Of a stretch of DNA of 64,000 nucleotides, positions 35,994 to 45,056 are shown in pieces. Under the pieces are notes generated by a model. That model saw nothing but the letters and a program-made list of their open reading frames with translations, searched no databases and had not been told where the DNA came from. Numbering within the stretch: position 1 is the first letter of the stretch; each line of letters starts with the position of its first letter. Both the position numbers and the translations under genes were made by a program. The stretch lies in contig LVAQ01000022.1 of the NCBI GenBank assembly GCA_001604105.1, forward strand, positions 1 to 64,000, in the 5' to 3' direction. This DNA is from Clostridiales bacterium Firm_11. Lineage in GTDB: Bacteria > Bacillota > Clostridia > Christensenellales > Aristaeellaceae.

Positions 35994-37063
35994 AGCGATT
36001 CATCCCACCCTTCGTCAATCTCGGCGGCAAACAGCGCCACCAGCCGCCCGCATTCGCGCAGGGCGTTCATATCCAGCAGTTCCACGGTGGTATGCATGTA
36101 CTTCAGCGGCAGATCCACCAGTATGCTGGGGATGCCTTCGCGGGCAATCTGCACGGTATCGGTATCGGTGCCGGTGCGGCTTTCTAGCTGCTCCGCGTTC
36201 AGGCGGATGCCGTTTTTAACTGCTGTTTGCCGAATGCGATCTACCAGCTTAAACTGAAGTAGCGGGCCGTAGCCGATGGCGGGCGCGTCCAGCGGGATGG
36301 TGGTATCCGGCTTGCTGGCGGGGATGGGCGCATGGCTTACATCCATGATGATGGCCATATCCGGGTTTACGGTATGCGCGGCTACCTTGGCGCCGCGGCA
36401 GCCGACTTCTTCCTGGGTGGTTGCGGCAAACACGATTTCCGCTGCGTGCTTCATGCGGGCAAGGCGCTCGGCGGCTTCCAGCATCACGGCGATGCAGGCG
36501 CGGTCGTCCATGGTTTTGCCTGCGGCGCGCTCGTTGAGCAGCGGGATGGTTTCTCCCGTCAGCGTGACCAGATCACCCACGCGCACACGCTTTTTCACGG
36601 TTTCCACGGGCAGCCCCAGGTCGATGTATAAATCTTCCCGCTTGTAGTTCTGCGTGCGATCCGCATCGGTCAGCAAATGTGGCGCTTTGGCGCCGATCAC
36701 GCCGGTAAGGGGCACGGCGGTATCCCCTTCGCCCGTGGCGTGCACGGTAACCACCGCCGCAGGCAAAATGCGGGGGTCCACCCCGCCCACATTGCCCATG
36801 CGCAGCGCGCCGTCTTTGAGTACCTCGGTAACCATCAGCGCGATTTCGTCCATGTGCGCGCACAGGATTATTTTGGGCGCGCGCCCGCCGCGCGCGGTGG
36901 CTGTGTTGGGCTTGAGCGTTGCCAGCACGTTAAACAGAGGGTCGATGGTCACCGCATCGCAAAGGGGTTCAAAGCGCGCCTTGAGCCACTGCGCGATGGG
37001 CTGCTCATGCCCGCTGGGGCCGAACTGCGTGCTCGCCCCCTGTAAATAGGTAAGGATGTCCAT
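35984..37063 (-). CDS. M42 family metallopeptidase (first of three)
   Basis: A 359-residue M42 peptidase and the first gene of the trio. Motifs in order are CAHMDEIALM, TMDDRACIA, TTQEEVGCRGA, MDVSHAP and LKYMHTTVE; all metal and catalytic positions look present. The promoter at 37163-37191 serves the trio. It overlaps the next gene by 10 bases. Three paralogues in one operon suggest division of labour in peptide degradation, perhaps with different residue preferences or as a mixed oligomer; the last two points are inference. Confidence 0.92.
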   Translation of the reverse strand: MDILTYLQGASTQFGPSGHEQPIAQWLKARFEPLCDAVTIDPLFNVLATLKPNTATARGGRAPKIILCAHMDEIALMVTEVLKDGALRMGNVGGVDPRILPAAVVTVHATGEGDTAVPLTGVIGAKAPHLLTDADRTQNYKREDLYIDLGLPVETVKKRVRVGDLVTLTGETIPLLNERAAGKTMDDRACIAVMLEAAERLARMKHAAEIVFAATTQEEVGCRGAKVAAHTVNPDMAIIMDVSHAPIPASKPDTTIPLDAPAIGYGPLLQFKLVDRIRQTAVKNGIRLNAEQLESRTGTDTDTVQIAREGIPSILVDLPLKYMHTTVELLDMNALRECGRLVALFAAEIDEGWDESLWI

Positions 37064-37162
37064 GGGTGTACCGCCTTTCTGTCACGGTAGGGCAGGCAAA
37101 GGCGCGCTGTATGCGGGCACTGCGGCGGGGCATGCAAAACGTACCGATTGACTGCTAGTAGC

Positions 37163-37191
37163 ATTATACGCATATCTGTGATACAGCGCAA
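37163..37191 (-). promoter_or_regulatory. Promoter of the M42 trio
   Basis: On the minus strand TTGCGC (37186-37191), 17 bp, TATAAT (37163-37168), about 95 bases before the first start codon. Confidence 0.65.
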
Positions 37192-37326
37192 GCGCGGCGG
37201 GGCGTACGCGCTGGTAAAAGCACGCGGTTACTGCCTGTGTGCTAAGGCCATGCGCCCGGCCGAACGGAGCATGGCGCAGGCGGCGTGCGGCAAAGCGCGC
37301 GCGAACACGCGCGCCAGCCTGGCAAA

Positions 37327-37490
37327 GAGGGTGGAACCCAAGGCGCATAGCCCGGGTCAGGGTGCGGGGGTGAAACCCCTGCCGCGGTTAGGCGTGGAAC
37401 CCCAAAGCCTTACCTCACAATCCATAGCGAAAGTCAGCGAACAGCCCGCAGGGCGTTGAGGCGAGCGTGGGTAGCAACCAACCCGGGATT
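37327..37490. repeat. Single copy of the ~164-bp hairpin element
   Basis: CGGGGGTGAAACCCCTGCCG and GTGGAACCCC hairpins are followed by a GCCCGCAGGGC module between AGCGA-type flanks. It lies in the 734-base divergent gap between the M42 trio and dxr. Elsewhere in the gap (37192-37326 and 37491-37713) I see only GC-rich sequence with short CGCGCGGCAAAGCGCG-like repeats and no gene. Confidence 0.85.
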
Positions 37491-37713
37491 CTTGACAAGC
37501 ATGCGCGCGGCAAAGCGCGTACACAAGGGCACCCGTGCAAGGGAAAGCAGCAGCAAAGCGCAGGCACCAGACCCCGACGCAACAGAGCAATGTAAAATTT
37601 TATGCACTCCCCCACAGGCAGGGGCTTTCCGCTACGCGACAAATGGAGAAGCGCGTTGATGCCACCAAACGCGGGTTTCATCCGCCGCGTGGGACAGGCT
37701 GAACCCGCATGGT

Positions 37714-37742
37714 TTGACAAGCAACGCCCGCAGGGCTACAAT
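37714..37742 (+). promoter_or_regulatory. Promoter of dxr
   Basis: A perfect TTGACA (37714-37719), 17 bp, TACAAT (37737-37742), about 55 bases before the start. Confidence 0.75.
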
Positions 37743-37797
37743 AAATACCAGCCTATTTTGCGGCAATGAAGCCGCCTATAAGGAGATCACCGGCGTG

Positions 37798-38970
37798 ATG
37801 ACGCAAACCAAACGAAGCCTGGCGGTGCTGGGCAGTACGGGCAGCATCGGCACACAGGCGCTGGATGTGGCCGCCCGCCATCAGGAGCGCTTTCGCGTGG
37901 TGGCGCTGACCGCCCACAGCAGCAAGGAGAAGCTCTTTGCGCAGGTGCGCGCCTTCCGCCCGCTTTTGGCAGGGCTGACTGATCGCCGCTTTTCCCTTTC
38001 CGATGTGCCGCAGGAGCTTCGCTTTTGCCGCTGGGTATTTGGCGCGCAGGCGCTCAAGGAAGCCGCCGCGCTGCCGCAGGCGCAGGATGTGCTGGTATCG
38101 GTGGTGGGCATGCTGGGGCTGGAAAGCGTGCTTACGGCGCTGGCGCATCATAAGCGTGTGCTGCTGGCCAATAAGGAAGCGCTGGTGGCGGGCGGCGCGC
38201 TGGTGATGAAAGCCGCGCAGGCCGCGGGTGAAAACATGCTGCTGCCGGTGGATAGCGAGCATAGCGCCATTTTCCAGTGTTTGCAGGGCGCGGATGGCAA
38301 TGCGGTCAAGCGCATTTTGCTCACGTGCTCGGGCGGCCCCTTCCGCCTGTGGGAGAAAGATGCCATCGACCGCGCCACAAGGGAGCAAGCGCTCCGGCAC
38401 CCCACATGGGCGATGGGGCAGAAGATCACCACGGATAGCGCCACGCTGTTTAACAAGGCGCTGGAGATTATCGAAGCCCGGTATTTGTTCCACGTGGAAC
38501 CAAAGCAGGTGCAGGTGCTCATCCACCCGCAGAGCGTGGTGCACAGCGCCGTGGAATATGAAGATGGCGCGGTGGTGGCGCAGCTGGGCACGCCGGATAT
38601 GCGCCTGCCCATCCTGTACGCCATGGCCTACCCGGAGCGCCTGCCCACGGGTGGCGCGGCGCTGGATCTGTTTGCGGTGCGGGAGCTTACCTTTGACCCG
38701 CCGGACGCCGTGCGTTTCCCTTCGCTGCGCATGGCGGAAGAAAGCCTGCTGGCGGGCGGGGCGGCGTGCTGTGTGCTCAACGCGGCAAACGAGGTGGCGG
38801 TCAACCGCTTTCTGGCGGAGGGCGGCGGCGGAGGGATGACGGTGGGGCGCATCTATGCTGTGGTGGAAGAAACGTTGCAGCGGGCAGGGCACATGCCGGC
38901 GGATAGCCTGACGGATGTATTGGAAGCAGACCGCCGCGCGCGGGAGATTGCCACATCGCTGTTAGGCTAA
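37798..38970 (+). CDS. dxr: 1-deoxy-D-xylulose 5-phosphate reductoisomerase
   Basis: A 390-residue NADPH- and metal-dependent enzyme, the committed step of the MEP isoprenoid pathway. Visible are the dinucleotide motif GSTGSIG near residue 15, ANKEALVAGG near 123, the metal/substrate segment VDSEHSAIFQCL, then HPTWAMGQKITTDSATL, and NAANEVAV near the C-terminus. The open frame extends upstream through the promoter, so the start is either the ATG at 37798 or the GTG directly before it (AGGAG spacing 12 or 9). A near-perfect parS lies inside at 38486. rseP and pgsA follow on the same strand; the dxr-rseP pairing is common in bacteria. Confidence 0.96.
   Translation: MTQTKRSLAVLGSTGSIGTQALDVAARHQERFRVVALTAHSSKEKLFAQVRAFRPLLAGLTDRRFSLSDVPQELRFCRWVFGAQALKEAAALPQAQDVLVSVVGMLGLESVLTALAHHKRVLLANKEALVAGGALVMKAAQAAGENMLLPVDSEHSAIFQCLQGADGNAVKRILLTCSGGPFRLWEKDAIDRATREQALRHPTWAMGQKITTDSATLFNKALEIIEARYLFHVEPKQVQVLIHPQSVVHSAVEYEDGAVVAQLGTPDMRLPILYAMAYPERLPTGGAALDLFAVRELTFDPPDAVRFPSLRMAEESLLAGGAACCVLNAANEVAVNRFLAEGGGGGMTVGRIYAVVEETLQRAGHMPADSLTDVLEADRRAREIATSLLG
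38486..38501. promoter_or_regulatory. parS-like site inside dxr
   Basis: TGTTCCACGTGGAACC differs from the parS variant TGTTCCACGTGGAACA only at the last base. It encodes LFHVEP in dxr, so it could also be chance. Confidence 0.5.
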
Positions 38971-38976
38971 AAAGAA

Positions 38977-39356
38977 GGGTCAAGGGCGAAGCCCTTGTCG
39001 GGGTCAAGGGGTGAAACCCCTTGCGTCCCCCCCCCCGCATCCCCCGCGGCAGCGCCGCAAACGCCCAAAGCGAGCGAACCGCCCGAAGGGCGATGAGGCG
39101 AGCGGCGGCAGCAACCAACCAAGCACAACCCCAAGAAGGGTCAAGGGCGAAGCCCTTGTCGGGGTCAAGGGGTGAAACCCCTTGCGTCCTCCCCCGCGTC
39201 CCCCCGCGGCAGCGCCGCAAACGCCCAAAGCGAGCGAACCGCCCGCAGGGCGATGAGGCGAGCGGCGGCAGCGACCAGCCAAACAAGACCCCCAAGAAGG
39301 GTCAAGGGCGAAGCCCTTGTCGGGGTCAAGGGGTGAAACCCCTTGCGTCCCCCGCG
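38977..39356. repeat. Three-copy array of the ~161-bp hairpin element
   Basis: GGGTCAAGGGCGAAGCCCTT starts copies at 38977, 39138 and 39299 (161 bp apart; the third is truncated). Each has AAGGGC-GAA-GCCCTT, AAGGGGTGAAACCCCTT and a GCGAGCG-flanked module whose core is GCCCGAAGGGC in copy 1 and GCCCGCAGGGC in copy 2. It lies between dxr and rseP. A TATAAT at 39430-39435 may be the -10 box for rseP, but no good -35 is seen. Confidence 0.92.
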
Positions 39357-39547
39357 TACCCCGCGTCCCCCCGCTTCCCAGAAAACTTCATGCGGCCGGA
39401 AACGCATTCGCTTCTGCCCGCTGTGCCAATATAATCCCAATGCAGCGCCGGGCTGGCGCGGCATCCTGCAACGCGCTTGCCCCGCCTCGGCGGCGCGGGC
39501 AAACGCATCACGACCACGCGGCGCTGTGCCGCAAGGAGGATAACCGT

Positions 39548-40600
39548 ATGACTGTTCTCTATATCCTGCTGGCCATCGGGCTTTTGGGCGTTTTGATTAC
39601 CGTGCATGAATATGGGCACTTCATCGCCGCGCGCCTGACGGGCATCGCCGTCAAAGAATACTCGGTCGGGCTTGGCCCCAAGCTGCTGCAGTGGAAAAGC
39701 AAAAAGCACGAGACGCTCTTTACCCTGCGCCCCATCCCCATGGGCGGCTACTGCATGTTCTATGGCGATGAGACCGATCAGCAGAACGCGGAAGACCCCC
39801 GCGCCTTTGACAAGGCCGCTGTATGGAAGCGCATGATTACCGTGGTAAGCGGCCCGCTGATGAACTTCCTGCTGGCGTTTATCGTCGCCATCGGGCTGAT
39901 GGCGGGGTATGCCGTTGGACCCGCCCAGCCGTTCTTCAGCGAGGTGGAGGCAGGCATGCCCGCCGCGCAGGCGGGGCTTATGGCGGGGGATGTGCTGCTG
40001 GCCGTGGATGGCGCCGAGGTACCCAAGGGCGATGCTACGAAGCTGACCAATGCCATCGCGGGGCTTGCCGCGGGGGAAAGCGTCACGCTGACCCTGCTGC
40101 GCGGGGATGAGACGCTCACCGTGCCCATTACTCCCGCCTATGACGCGGCGGAAGGGCGCGCGCGCATCGGGGTTTTGATCAGCACGGTTGGGCCGCTGCC
40201 AGCGGGGCAGGTGATCCCCGCCGCGTGGCAGGGCTGCGTCAATGCTTCTACCGCCATCCTGGGCTCGCTGGGCAGGCTTGTGACCACGGGAGAAGGCGCG
40301 CAGGATACGGCGGGGCCCATCGGCGTGGTGCAGCTGGTCGCAGAGCAAACCCGCACGGGCGGGCTGGAGATATTCCTGAATCTGGCGGTGATCATCAGCA
40401 TCAATCTGGGACTGATCAACCTGCTGCCCATCCCGGGGCTGGATGGCAGCCGACTGGTGTTTATGCTGGTGGAAGTCATCCGCCGCAAACCCATCAGCCG
40501 CAAGGTGGAAAGCACGGTGCACCTGTTTGGCTATGCGCTGCTGCTGGGGCTGATGCTGCTGTTCACCTTTCAGGATGTGGGGCGTATCCTGGGCGGCTGA
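39548..40600 (+). CDS. rseP: Site-2 zinc metalloprotease RseP/RasP
   Basis: A 350-residue integral membrane protease that cleaves anti-sigma factors and signal-peptide remnants within the membrane. The zinc motif HEYGH is at residues 20-24 in the first membrane segment. A single PDZ domain occupies about 125-200 (AGMPAAQAGLMAGDVLLAVDG), and the third zinc ligand is in the INLLPIPGLDGSRL motif near 295. The start follows AAGGAGG at 7 bases; an upstream open frame lies in repeat sequence. It follows dxr and precedes pgsA, a familiar envelope-gene neighbourhood. Confidence 0.95.
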   Translation: MTVLYILLAIGLLGVLITVHEYGHFIAARLTGIAVKEYSVGLGPKLLQWKSKKHETLFTLRPIPMGGYCMFYGDETDQQNAEDPRAFDKAAVWKRMITVVSGPLMNFLLAFIVAIGLMAGYAVGPAQPFFSEVEAGMPAAQAGLMAGDVLLAVDGAEVPKGDATKLTNAIAGLAAGESVTLTLLRGDETLTVPITPAYDAAEGRARIGVLISTVGPLPAGQVIPAAWQGCVNASTAILGSLGRLVTTGEGAQDTAGPIGVVQLVAEQTRTGGLEIFLNLAVIISINLGLINLLPIPGLDGSRLVFMLVEVIRRKPISRKVESTVHLFGYALLLGLMLLFTFQDVGRILGG

Positions 40601-40655
40601 GCCATCGGGCGCGGCGCGCCGGGCTTGATGCCGTGCGCGCCGCCCATAAAACAGG

Positions 40656-40685
40656 TTGCGGCGCGTTAGCCTGCCATGGTATAAT
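40656..40685 (+). promoter_or_regulatory. Candidate promoter of pgsA
   Basis: TTGCGG (40656-40661), 18 bp, TATAAT (40680-40685), about 55 bases before the start. Confidence 0.55.
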
Positions 40686-40744
40686 TGTCTTAAGCTGAAC
40701 AAAGGTTTGCAGCGTCAGGCGTATATGCGAGGAGGACAGGGTTG

Positions 40745-41362
40745 ATGAAGGTCACCCTTGGTGAATACCTGAAAAAAAACGTGAACGTCCCCAATATTCT
40801 TACCACCATCCGGCTCATCATGACCCCCGTATACCTCGGCTATTTTTCCAGCGGGCTGAAATATCACGCGCTGGTTGTGTTTTTGATTGCCGCGCTTACC
40901 GATCTGCTGGACGGCACCATCGCGCGGTACTGCCATCAGATTACCGATTTGGGCAAGCTGCTTGACCCCGTGGCGGATAAGCTGATGGTGCTGGCGGTGC
41001 TGTTTTCCATGGCCATCGGCAATAGCCACATCCCGGCGGTGGTGCCGTGGACGGTGGTGTGCATCGTGCTGGGTAAAGAGCTTTTAATGATGCTGGGCGG
41101 GCTTGTGATGCTGCGGCGGCATGTGGTGGTGTACAGCCACTTCATCGGCAAGCTGGCGCATGTGCTGTTTGTGGCGGGGCTAACGGCCACGTTCTTCCAT
41201 GAATGGTTTGTAGAAAAAGCGCAGGGCGGCATGCCGCTGGATTTGGTGCTGCTGTGGACAGCGGTCGGCTGCACGCTGTGCGCGCTGGTGTTTTATGTGG
41301 GCGATGCCTTCCATAAGCTCAGTACAGCCAAGGACAGTGCAAACGTCGATCATACAAAGTAA
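40745..41362 (+). CDS. pgsA: CDP-diacylglycerol-glycerol-3-phosphate 3-phosphatidyltransferase
   Basis: A 205-residue membrane enzyme of the CDP-alcohol phosphatidyltransferase family, making phosphatidylglycerol phosphate from CDP-diacylglycerol. The complete active-site pattern is present: Asp53, Asp56-Gly57, Ala60-Arg61, Gly70, Asp74 and Asp78. Several membrane segments follow. The ATG at 40745 has AGGAGG nine bases upstream; the directly preceding TTG is an alternative start with closer spacing. Other family members use other alcohols, so the acceptor assignment rests on general resemblance and length. Confidence 0.88.
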   Translation: MKVTLGEYLKKNVNVPNILTTIRLIMTPVYLGYFSSGLKYHALVVFLIAALTDLLDGTIARYCHQITDLGKLLDPVADKLMVLAVLFSMAIGNSHIPAVVPWTVVCIVLGKELLMMLGGLVMLRRHVVVYSHFIGKLAHVLFVAGLTATFFHEWFVEKAQGGMPLDLVLLWTAVGCTLCALVFYVGDAFHKLSTAKDSANVDHTK

Positions 41363-41446
41363 GCAATCCGCCGCAGGCAGGCGTTACGCCGTCAGGATTC
41401 CCCGCCGTATCAGCGGCAGGCAGTAAACGCCCGTGCCTGAAGCGTT

Positions 41447-41478
41447 GCAAACCCCGCGCCCGCAAGCGCGGGGTTTGC
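41447..41478. terminator. GC-rich stem-loop after pgsA
   Basis: GCAAACCCCGCGC (41447-41459) pairs with GCGCGGGGTTTGC (41466-41478) around a six-base loop. No clear T-run follows. The rest of this 329-base gap holds only the next promoter. Confidence 0.6.
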
Positions 41479-41621
41479 TATGTCCGGCGATGTTGGAAGT
41501 CAATACCGCAGAAGTGTTTGCGGAGGGATACCCCCGATGTGGAAAGTCGTCCCGGCAGGCAAACGCCGCCCACGGCGCGCGGGTTTTCATCCATCGGCGA
41601 AAGGTTCATACGTCGCCGCGC

Positions 41622-41650
41622 TTGCGCAACCTGCCCGCGCCATGCTATCA
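41622..41650 (+). promoter_or_regulatory. Promoter of the EamA transporter gene
   Basis: TTGCGC (41622-41627), 17 bp, TATCAT (41645-41650) with TGC before it, about 40 bases before the start codon. Confidence 0.6.
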
Positions 41651-41691
41651 TCAACCATGTGCCTTCCGGCATGTGTGAAAGGGGCGTCTCC

Positions 41692-42585
41692 ATGCAAACA
41701 AGCCATCCATCCACCATCAGCACCGGGCAAGCGCATCTGCTTGCGCTGGGTACCATCCTCGTATGGGGTACTACGTTTATCGCGTCCACCGTTGCGCTGC
41801 GCACGCTCTCCCCGGTGGAGCTGCTGCTTTTTCGGCTGGTGATTGCGCTGGTCGCGCTGTTTTTGGTCAACCGTCAAAAGCTGAAGATCAAGCAGCGCAA
41901 GCATGAGCTGTACCTGTTGGGCGCGGCGCTTTCCGGCGTGGTGTTGTATTTTCTCTTTGAGAACATCGCCCTTACCTATACCAGCTCGGCCAACTGCAGC
42001 GTGATTGTCTCCACCGCGCCTTTTTTCGTGGCCATGGCGTCCCGCGCGTTTGTGCGGGATGAAAGGCTGCCGCGCTCCTTCTTTCTGGGGTTTGTGGTGG
42101 CCATTGCGGGTGTGGCGCTGGTATCGTTTGCCGGGCAAAGCCTGCAACTTAATCCCCTGGGCGATGGGCTTAGCCTGCTGGCCGCCGTGGCGTGGGCGCT
42201 GTACTCGGTGTTCATCCGCAAGCTGGAGGGGCACGGCTACAATACCCTGCTGCTCACCAGGCGCATCTTTGCCTACGCGCTGGTGCTGATGATTCCCGTC
42301 ACACTGGTGATGGGCTTCAGCGTGACCCCGCAGGATGTATTCAACCCCGAAACGCTGCTCAACGTGTTATTTTTAGGCATCGTCGCCAGCGCGCTTGGCT
42401 TTGTCACGTGGAACACGGCGGTGCGCACGCTGGGCGCCATCAAAACCAGCGCGTACATCTACCTGATTCCCGCGGTCACCATCCTGTTTGCGTGGCTGTT
42501 GCTCCATGACCCCATCCATCCGCTTTCCATCGTAGGCGCGGGGCTTACGCTGCTGGGGCTGTTCATCAGCCAGCGGCGCCGGTAA
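41692..42585 (+). CDS. EamA-family (DMT superfamily) transporter
   Basis: A 297-residue inner-membrane protein with about ten hydrophobic helices arranged as two EamA repeats. The first repeat starts at LLALGTILVWGTTFIAS near residue 12, the second at LLAAVAWALYSVFIRK near 160. The family exports or imports metabolites such as amino acids or nucleosides; the substrate here is unknown. The start at 41692 follows AAAGGGGCG; the upstream 58 codons are open but unsupported. It stands alone between pgsA and a DUF624 gene. Confidence 0.9.
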   Translation: MQTSHPSTISTGQAHLLALGTILVWGTTFIASTVALRTLSPVELLLFRLVIALVALFLVNRQKLKIKQRKHELYLLGAALSGVVLYFLFENIALTYTSSANCSVIVSTAPFFVAMASRAFVRDERLPRSFFLGFVVAIAGVALVSFAGQSLQLNPLGDGLSLLAAVAWALYSVFIRKLEGHGYNTLLLTRRIFAYALVLMIPVTLVMGFSVTPQDVFNPETLLNVLFLGIVASALGFVTWNTAVRTLGAIKTSAYIYLIPAVTILFAWLLLHDPIHPLSIVGAGLTLLGLFISQRRR

Positions 42586-42789
42586 GGCGGCGCCTAGGTC
42601 GCACATGCGGGGCATGCTCGCATGGCGCGCCCTGCCCTGCATGCGCCGCCGCCGCGATTATCTGACGCGCGTTACGCGCCGCGCACAGGCCTGAAAACCG
42701 CTGCCAGTCGCGAACAGAGCCTGTGCTTGTAACAAAAACGCGCCGCGCGCGCGCGACGCGTCTATCGACTGGCGCGTTGAAACGGTTTG

Positions 42790-42798
42790 TGCTATAAT
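42790..42798 (+). promoter_or_regulatory. Extended -10 promoter of the DUF624 gene
   Basis: TGC-TATAAT about 90 bases before the start; no good -35 box. The 304-base gap before the gene otherwise shows only GC-rich sequence (a CGCGCGCGCG run near 42745). Confidence 0.55.
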
Positions 42799-42889
42799 GT
42801 GGTTTCGGCGGTATGCACACAGGCTGTGCGGCAGTGCGTGCGCCTGTGACGCAATGCGCCTCGAAGGCGCATCTGGGGAGGGAATACTC

Positions 42890-43870
42890 ATGTTTGGAAA
42901 GCTCATGAACAGCTATTTCTATGGCAAGAGCGGCAAGGGCGATTATACAAAGGAAGATTTGCCCAGCACGCGCATGCAGCTATTTCGGGAAACGCTCCGT
43001 ACCCGCCTGAGCGGGCTTTTGCGCCTGAACCTGATTTACATGCTCGCGTGGCTCCCCGCCATGCTGGTGATCCTCTACCATGTGTTCAACCTGTACGCCG
43101 TGTTTGCCACCCTGGCGGATGAAACCGCCACGGCGGAACTCGCCTCGCAGATGATGGATGTAGCCAAGTCCATTACGCTCAGCGGGCTTGTATGGCTCAT
43201 TCCCAGCATCGCCCTCACGGGGCCTTTTACCGCGGGGGTGAGCTTTGTAACCCGTAACTGGGCGCGGGATGAGCACGCGTTTGTCTGGAGTGATTTTTGG
43301 GACGCGGTGCGCGAAAACTGGAAGCCCGCATTGGTGGTGAGCAGCATCACAGGCTTTGTGCCGCTGGTGGTTTACGTCTGCTGGATGTTCTATGGCGAGC
43401 TGGCCAACCAAAACCCGCTGTTTCTGGTGCCGCAGGTACTTACCCTCACGCTGGGGCTGATTTGGCTGATGAGCCTGCTCTACGCCTACCCCATGGTGGT
43501 TACCTATCGCCTGCGCATACGGGAACTGCTTCGCAACAGCCTTCTTTTGACCATTGGCCGCCTGCCCGGCACCATCGGCATCAAACTGCTTAGCTGCCTG
43601 CCGCTCCTGATTGCGCTGGTGGTATCGTTCCTGACGCCGTACCTGCAATGGGCGGTCATCGGCTGCTTTTTGTACTATGTGCTCTATGGTTTCGCGCTGA
43701 GCCGCTTTGTGGGCGCAAGCTATGTCAATGCCGTGTTTGATAAGTATATCAACGTGAAAATCGAAGGCGCGATGATCAACCGCGGCCTGTATACCGAAGT
43801 CGATGACGATGATGACGATGACGACAGCGACACGACCGAAAACGACGACCCTGCCGCGCCTAAGGCTTGA
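42890..43870 (+). CDS. DUF624 (YesL-like) membrane protein
   Basis: A 326-residue membrane protein with about six hydrophobic segments in the YesL/DUF624 pattern. An N-terminal soluble stretch has MNSYFYGKSGKGDYTKEDL, then RLNLIYMLAWLPA opens the first membrane segment, and RVRxxLRNSLLLTIGRLPGT-like basic loops follow. The C-terminus is strongly acidic, with eight consecutive aspartates. The family is often linked to carbohydrate loci but has no known activity. The start follows GGGGAGGGAA. The acidic tail is unusual for the family as I know it. Confidence 0.82.
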   Translation: MFGKLMNSYFYGKSGKGDYTKEDLPSTRMQLFRETLRTRLSGLLRLNLIYMLAWLPAMLVILYHVFNLYAVFATLADETATAELASQMMDVAKSITLSGLVWLIPSIALTGPFTAGVSFVTRNWARDEHAFVWSDFWDAVRENWKPALVVSSITGFVPLVVYVCWMFYGELANQNPLFLVPQVLTLTLGLIWLMSLLYAYPMVVTYRLRIRELLRNSLLLTIGRLPGTIGIKLLSCLPLLIALVVSFLTPYLQWAVIGCFLYYVLYGFALSRFVGASYVNAVFDKYINVKIEGAMINRGLYTEVDDDDDDDDSDTTENDDPAAPKA

Positions 43871-44027
43871 CCCGCGTTTTGCAAGCCGCACAACCGCATG
43901 CCGCCGCAAGGCACCCAGCCTTGACGCGCCGCCGCATCCCCTGCGCCTGCGGGGGTACTGCGCATGCCCGTTTCTCCTGTTGGGTTCGCCCCGCGAGCCG
44001 TGAGCTATTATCGTTGAGGTGACGTGA

Positions 44028-44789
44028 TTGTATACCGCCTTCGCATCCGTGTATGATGAACTGATGGCCGATGTGGACTATCCGGCGTGGGCCGCTTTTT
44101 ACCAGACGCTGCTGACGCTCTATGGCCTGCGGGAGGGCAAAATCTGCGAGTGTGCCTGCGGTACCGGCGGCCTTACCCTGCCGCTTTGGAAGCTGGGCTA
44201 CCAGATGACCGGCGCGGATGCTTCCGAAGAGATGCTCTTTGAAGCCAGCCAGAAGGCGCGCAAAGCAGGCGCGATGATTCCCTTTGTCAAGCAGGATATG
44301 CGCGCCCTGCGCCTGCACCGGCCGATGGACGCGGTGCTGTGTACCTGCGACGGCGTTAACTACCTGCCTACGCAGGGGGATGTGCTTGCGTTTTTCAGCG
44401 CCGCGTGGCAGGCAATCCGCCCGGGCGGCGCGCTGGTGTTTGACATAAGCACGCCCTACAAACTCCAGCAGGTATTGGGCGATAATTTTGTGGGCGATGA
44501 ATCCGCGCAGATCGCCTACCTGTGGAAGAACACCTACCATCCGGAGAACATCAGCGTGGATATGGCGCTTTCCATCTTTTTGCGGCAGGAAGGGGAAACC
44601 TACGCGCGCATCTGCGAGCAGCAGACCCAGTACGGCTACCCGCTGGAAGCGCTGGAAGCCCTGCTTGCGCAAGCCGGATTTGCCGATGTGCGCGTGTTTG
44701 GGGATGGCACCTTTGCCCCGCCCTCGCCGGTGGAGCTTCGCTGGCATATCGCCGCGCGCAAACCCGCGCAGCCGGAAGGCGCGCAATAG
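44028..44789 (+). CDS. Class I SAM-dependent methyltransferase (YqeM-like)
   Basis: A 253-residue cytosolic methyltransferase with the SAM-binding motif ECACGTGG (41-48), the acidic D in GADASEEML and a PGGALVFDIST strand. The N-terminus, YTAFASVYDELM, is characteristic of the Bacillota YqeM group, whose substrate is unknown. The start codon is TTG at 44028, supported by GAGGTGA six bases upstream; no ATG gives the conserved N-terminus. The gene precedes hslO in the same direction but has a 267-base gap and a promoter between them. Confidence 0.88.
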   Translation: MYTAFASVYDELMADVDYPAWAAFYQTLLTLYGLREGKICECACGTGGLTLPLWKLGYQMTGADASEEMLFEASQKARKAGAMIPFVKQDMRALRLHRPMDAVLCTCDGVNYLPTQGDVLAFFSAAWQAIRPGGALVFDISTPYKLQQVLGDNFVGDESAQIAYLWKNTYHPENISVDMALSIFLRQEGETYARICEQQTQYGYPLEALEALLAQAGFADVRVFGDGTFAPPSPVELRWHIAARKPAQPEGAQ

Positions 44790-44897
44790 GCGCGCGACAT
44801 GGCAGCTTCCCATGGCTTGCCCCGCCGCCTGAGCGTCCCCGCGCAGGGCGCGCCACCCGTACCAGCCCTGGCATGGGCAATCCCCTGTGCAAAAAGG

Positions 44898-44927
44898 TTG
44901 CATCAGCAGCCCCAATACGGGTATAAT
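44898..44927 (+). promoter_or_regulatory. Promoter of hslO
   Basis: TTGCAT (44898-44903), 18 bp, TATAAT (44922-44927). The leader to the start codon is about 125 bases long and GC-rich. Confidence 0.6.
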
Positions 44928-45056
44928 CCATAGGTGGCACGTCGCCGTGGACGGCAGACGCGCGCCTTTTCGTTTCCGTTTCCGTCCCGTGCCGCGGCAT
45001 GCCGTGCGCACAGCGCGCCGCGTGGGTTATTGCGCGCGGCATATAAAGGAGAATGC

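Noticed and set aside
42390..42405. CACGTGGAACA in the EamA gene as a fifth parS
   Set aside because: The left arm does not match (TTTGT in place of TGTTT), so it is likely coincidence.
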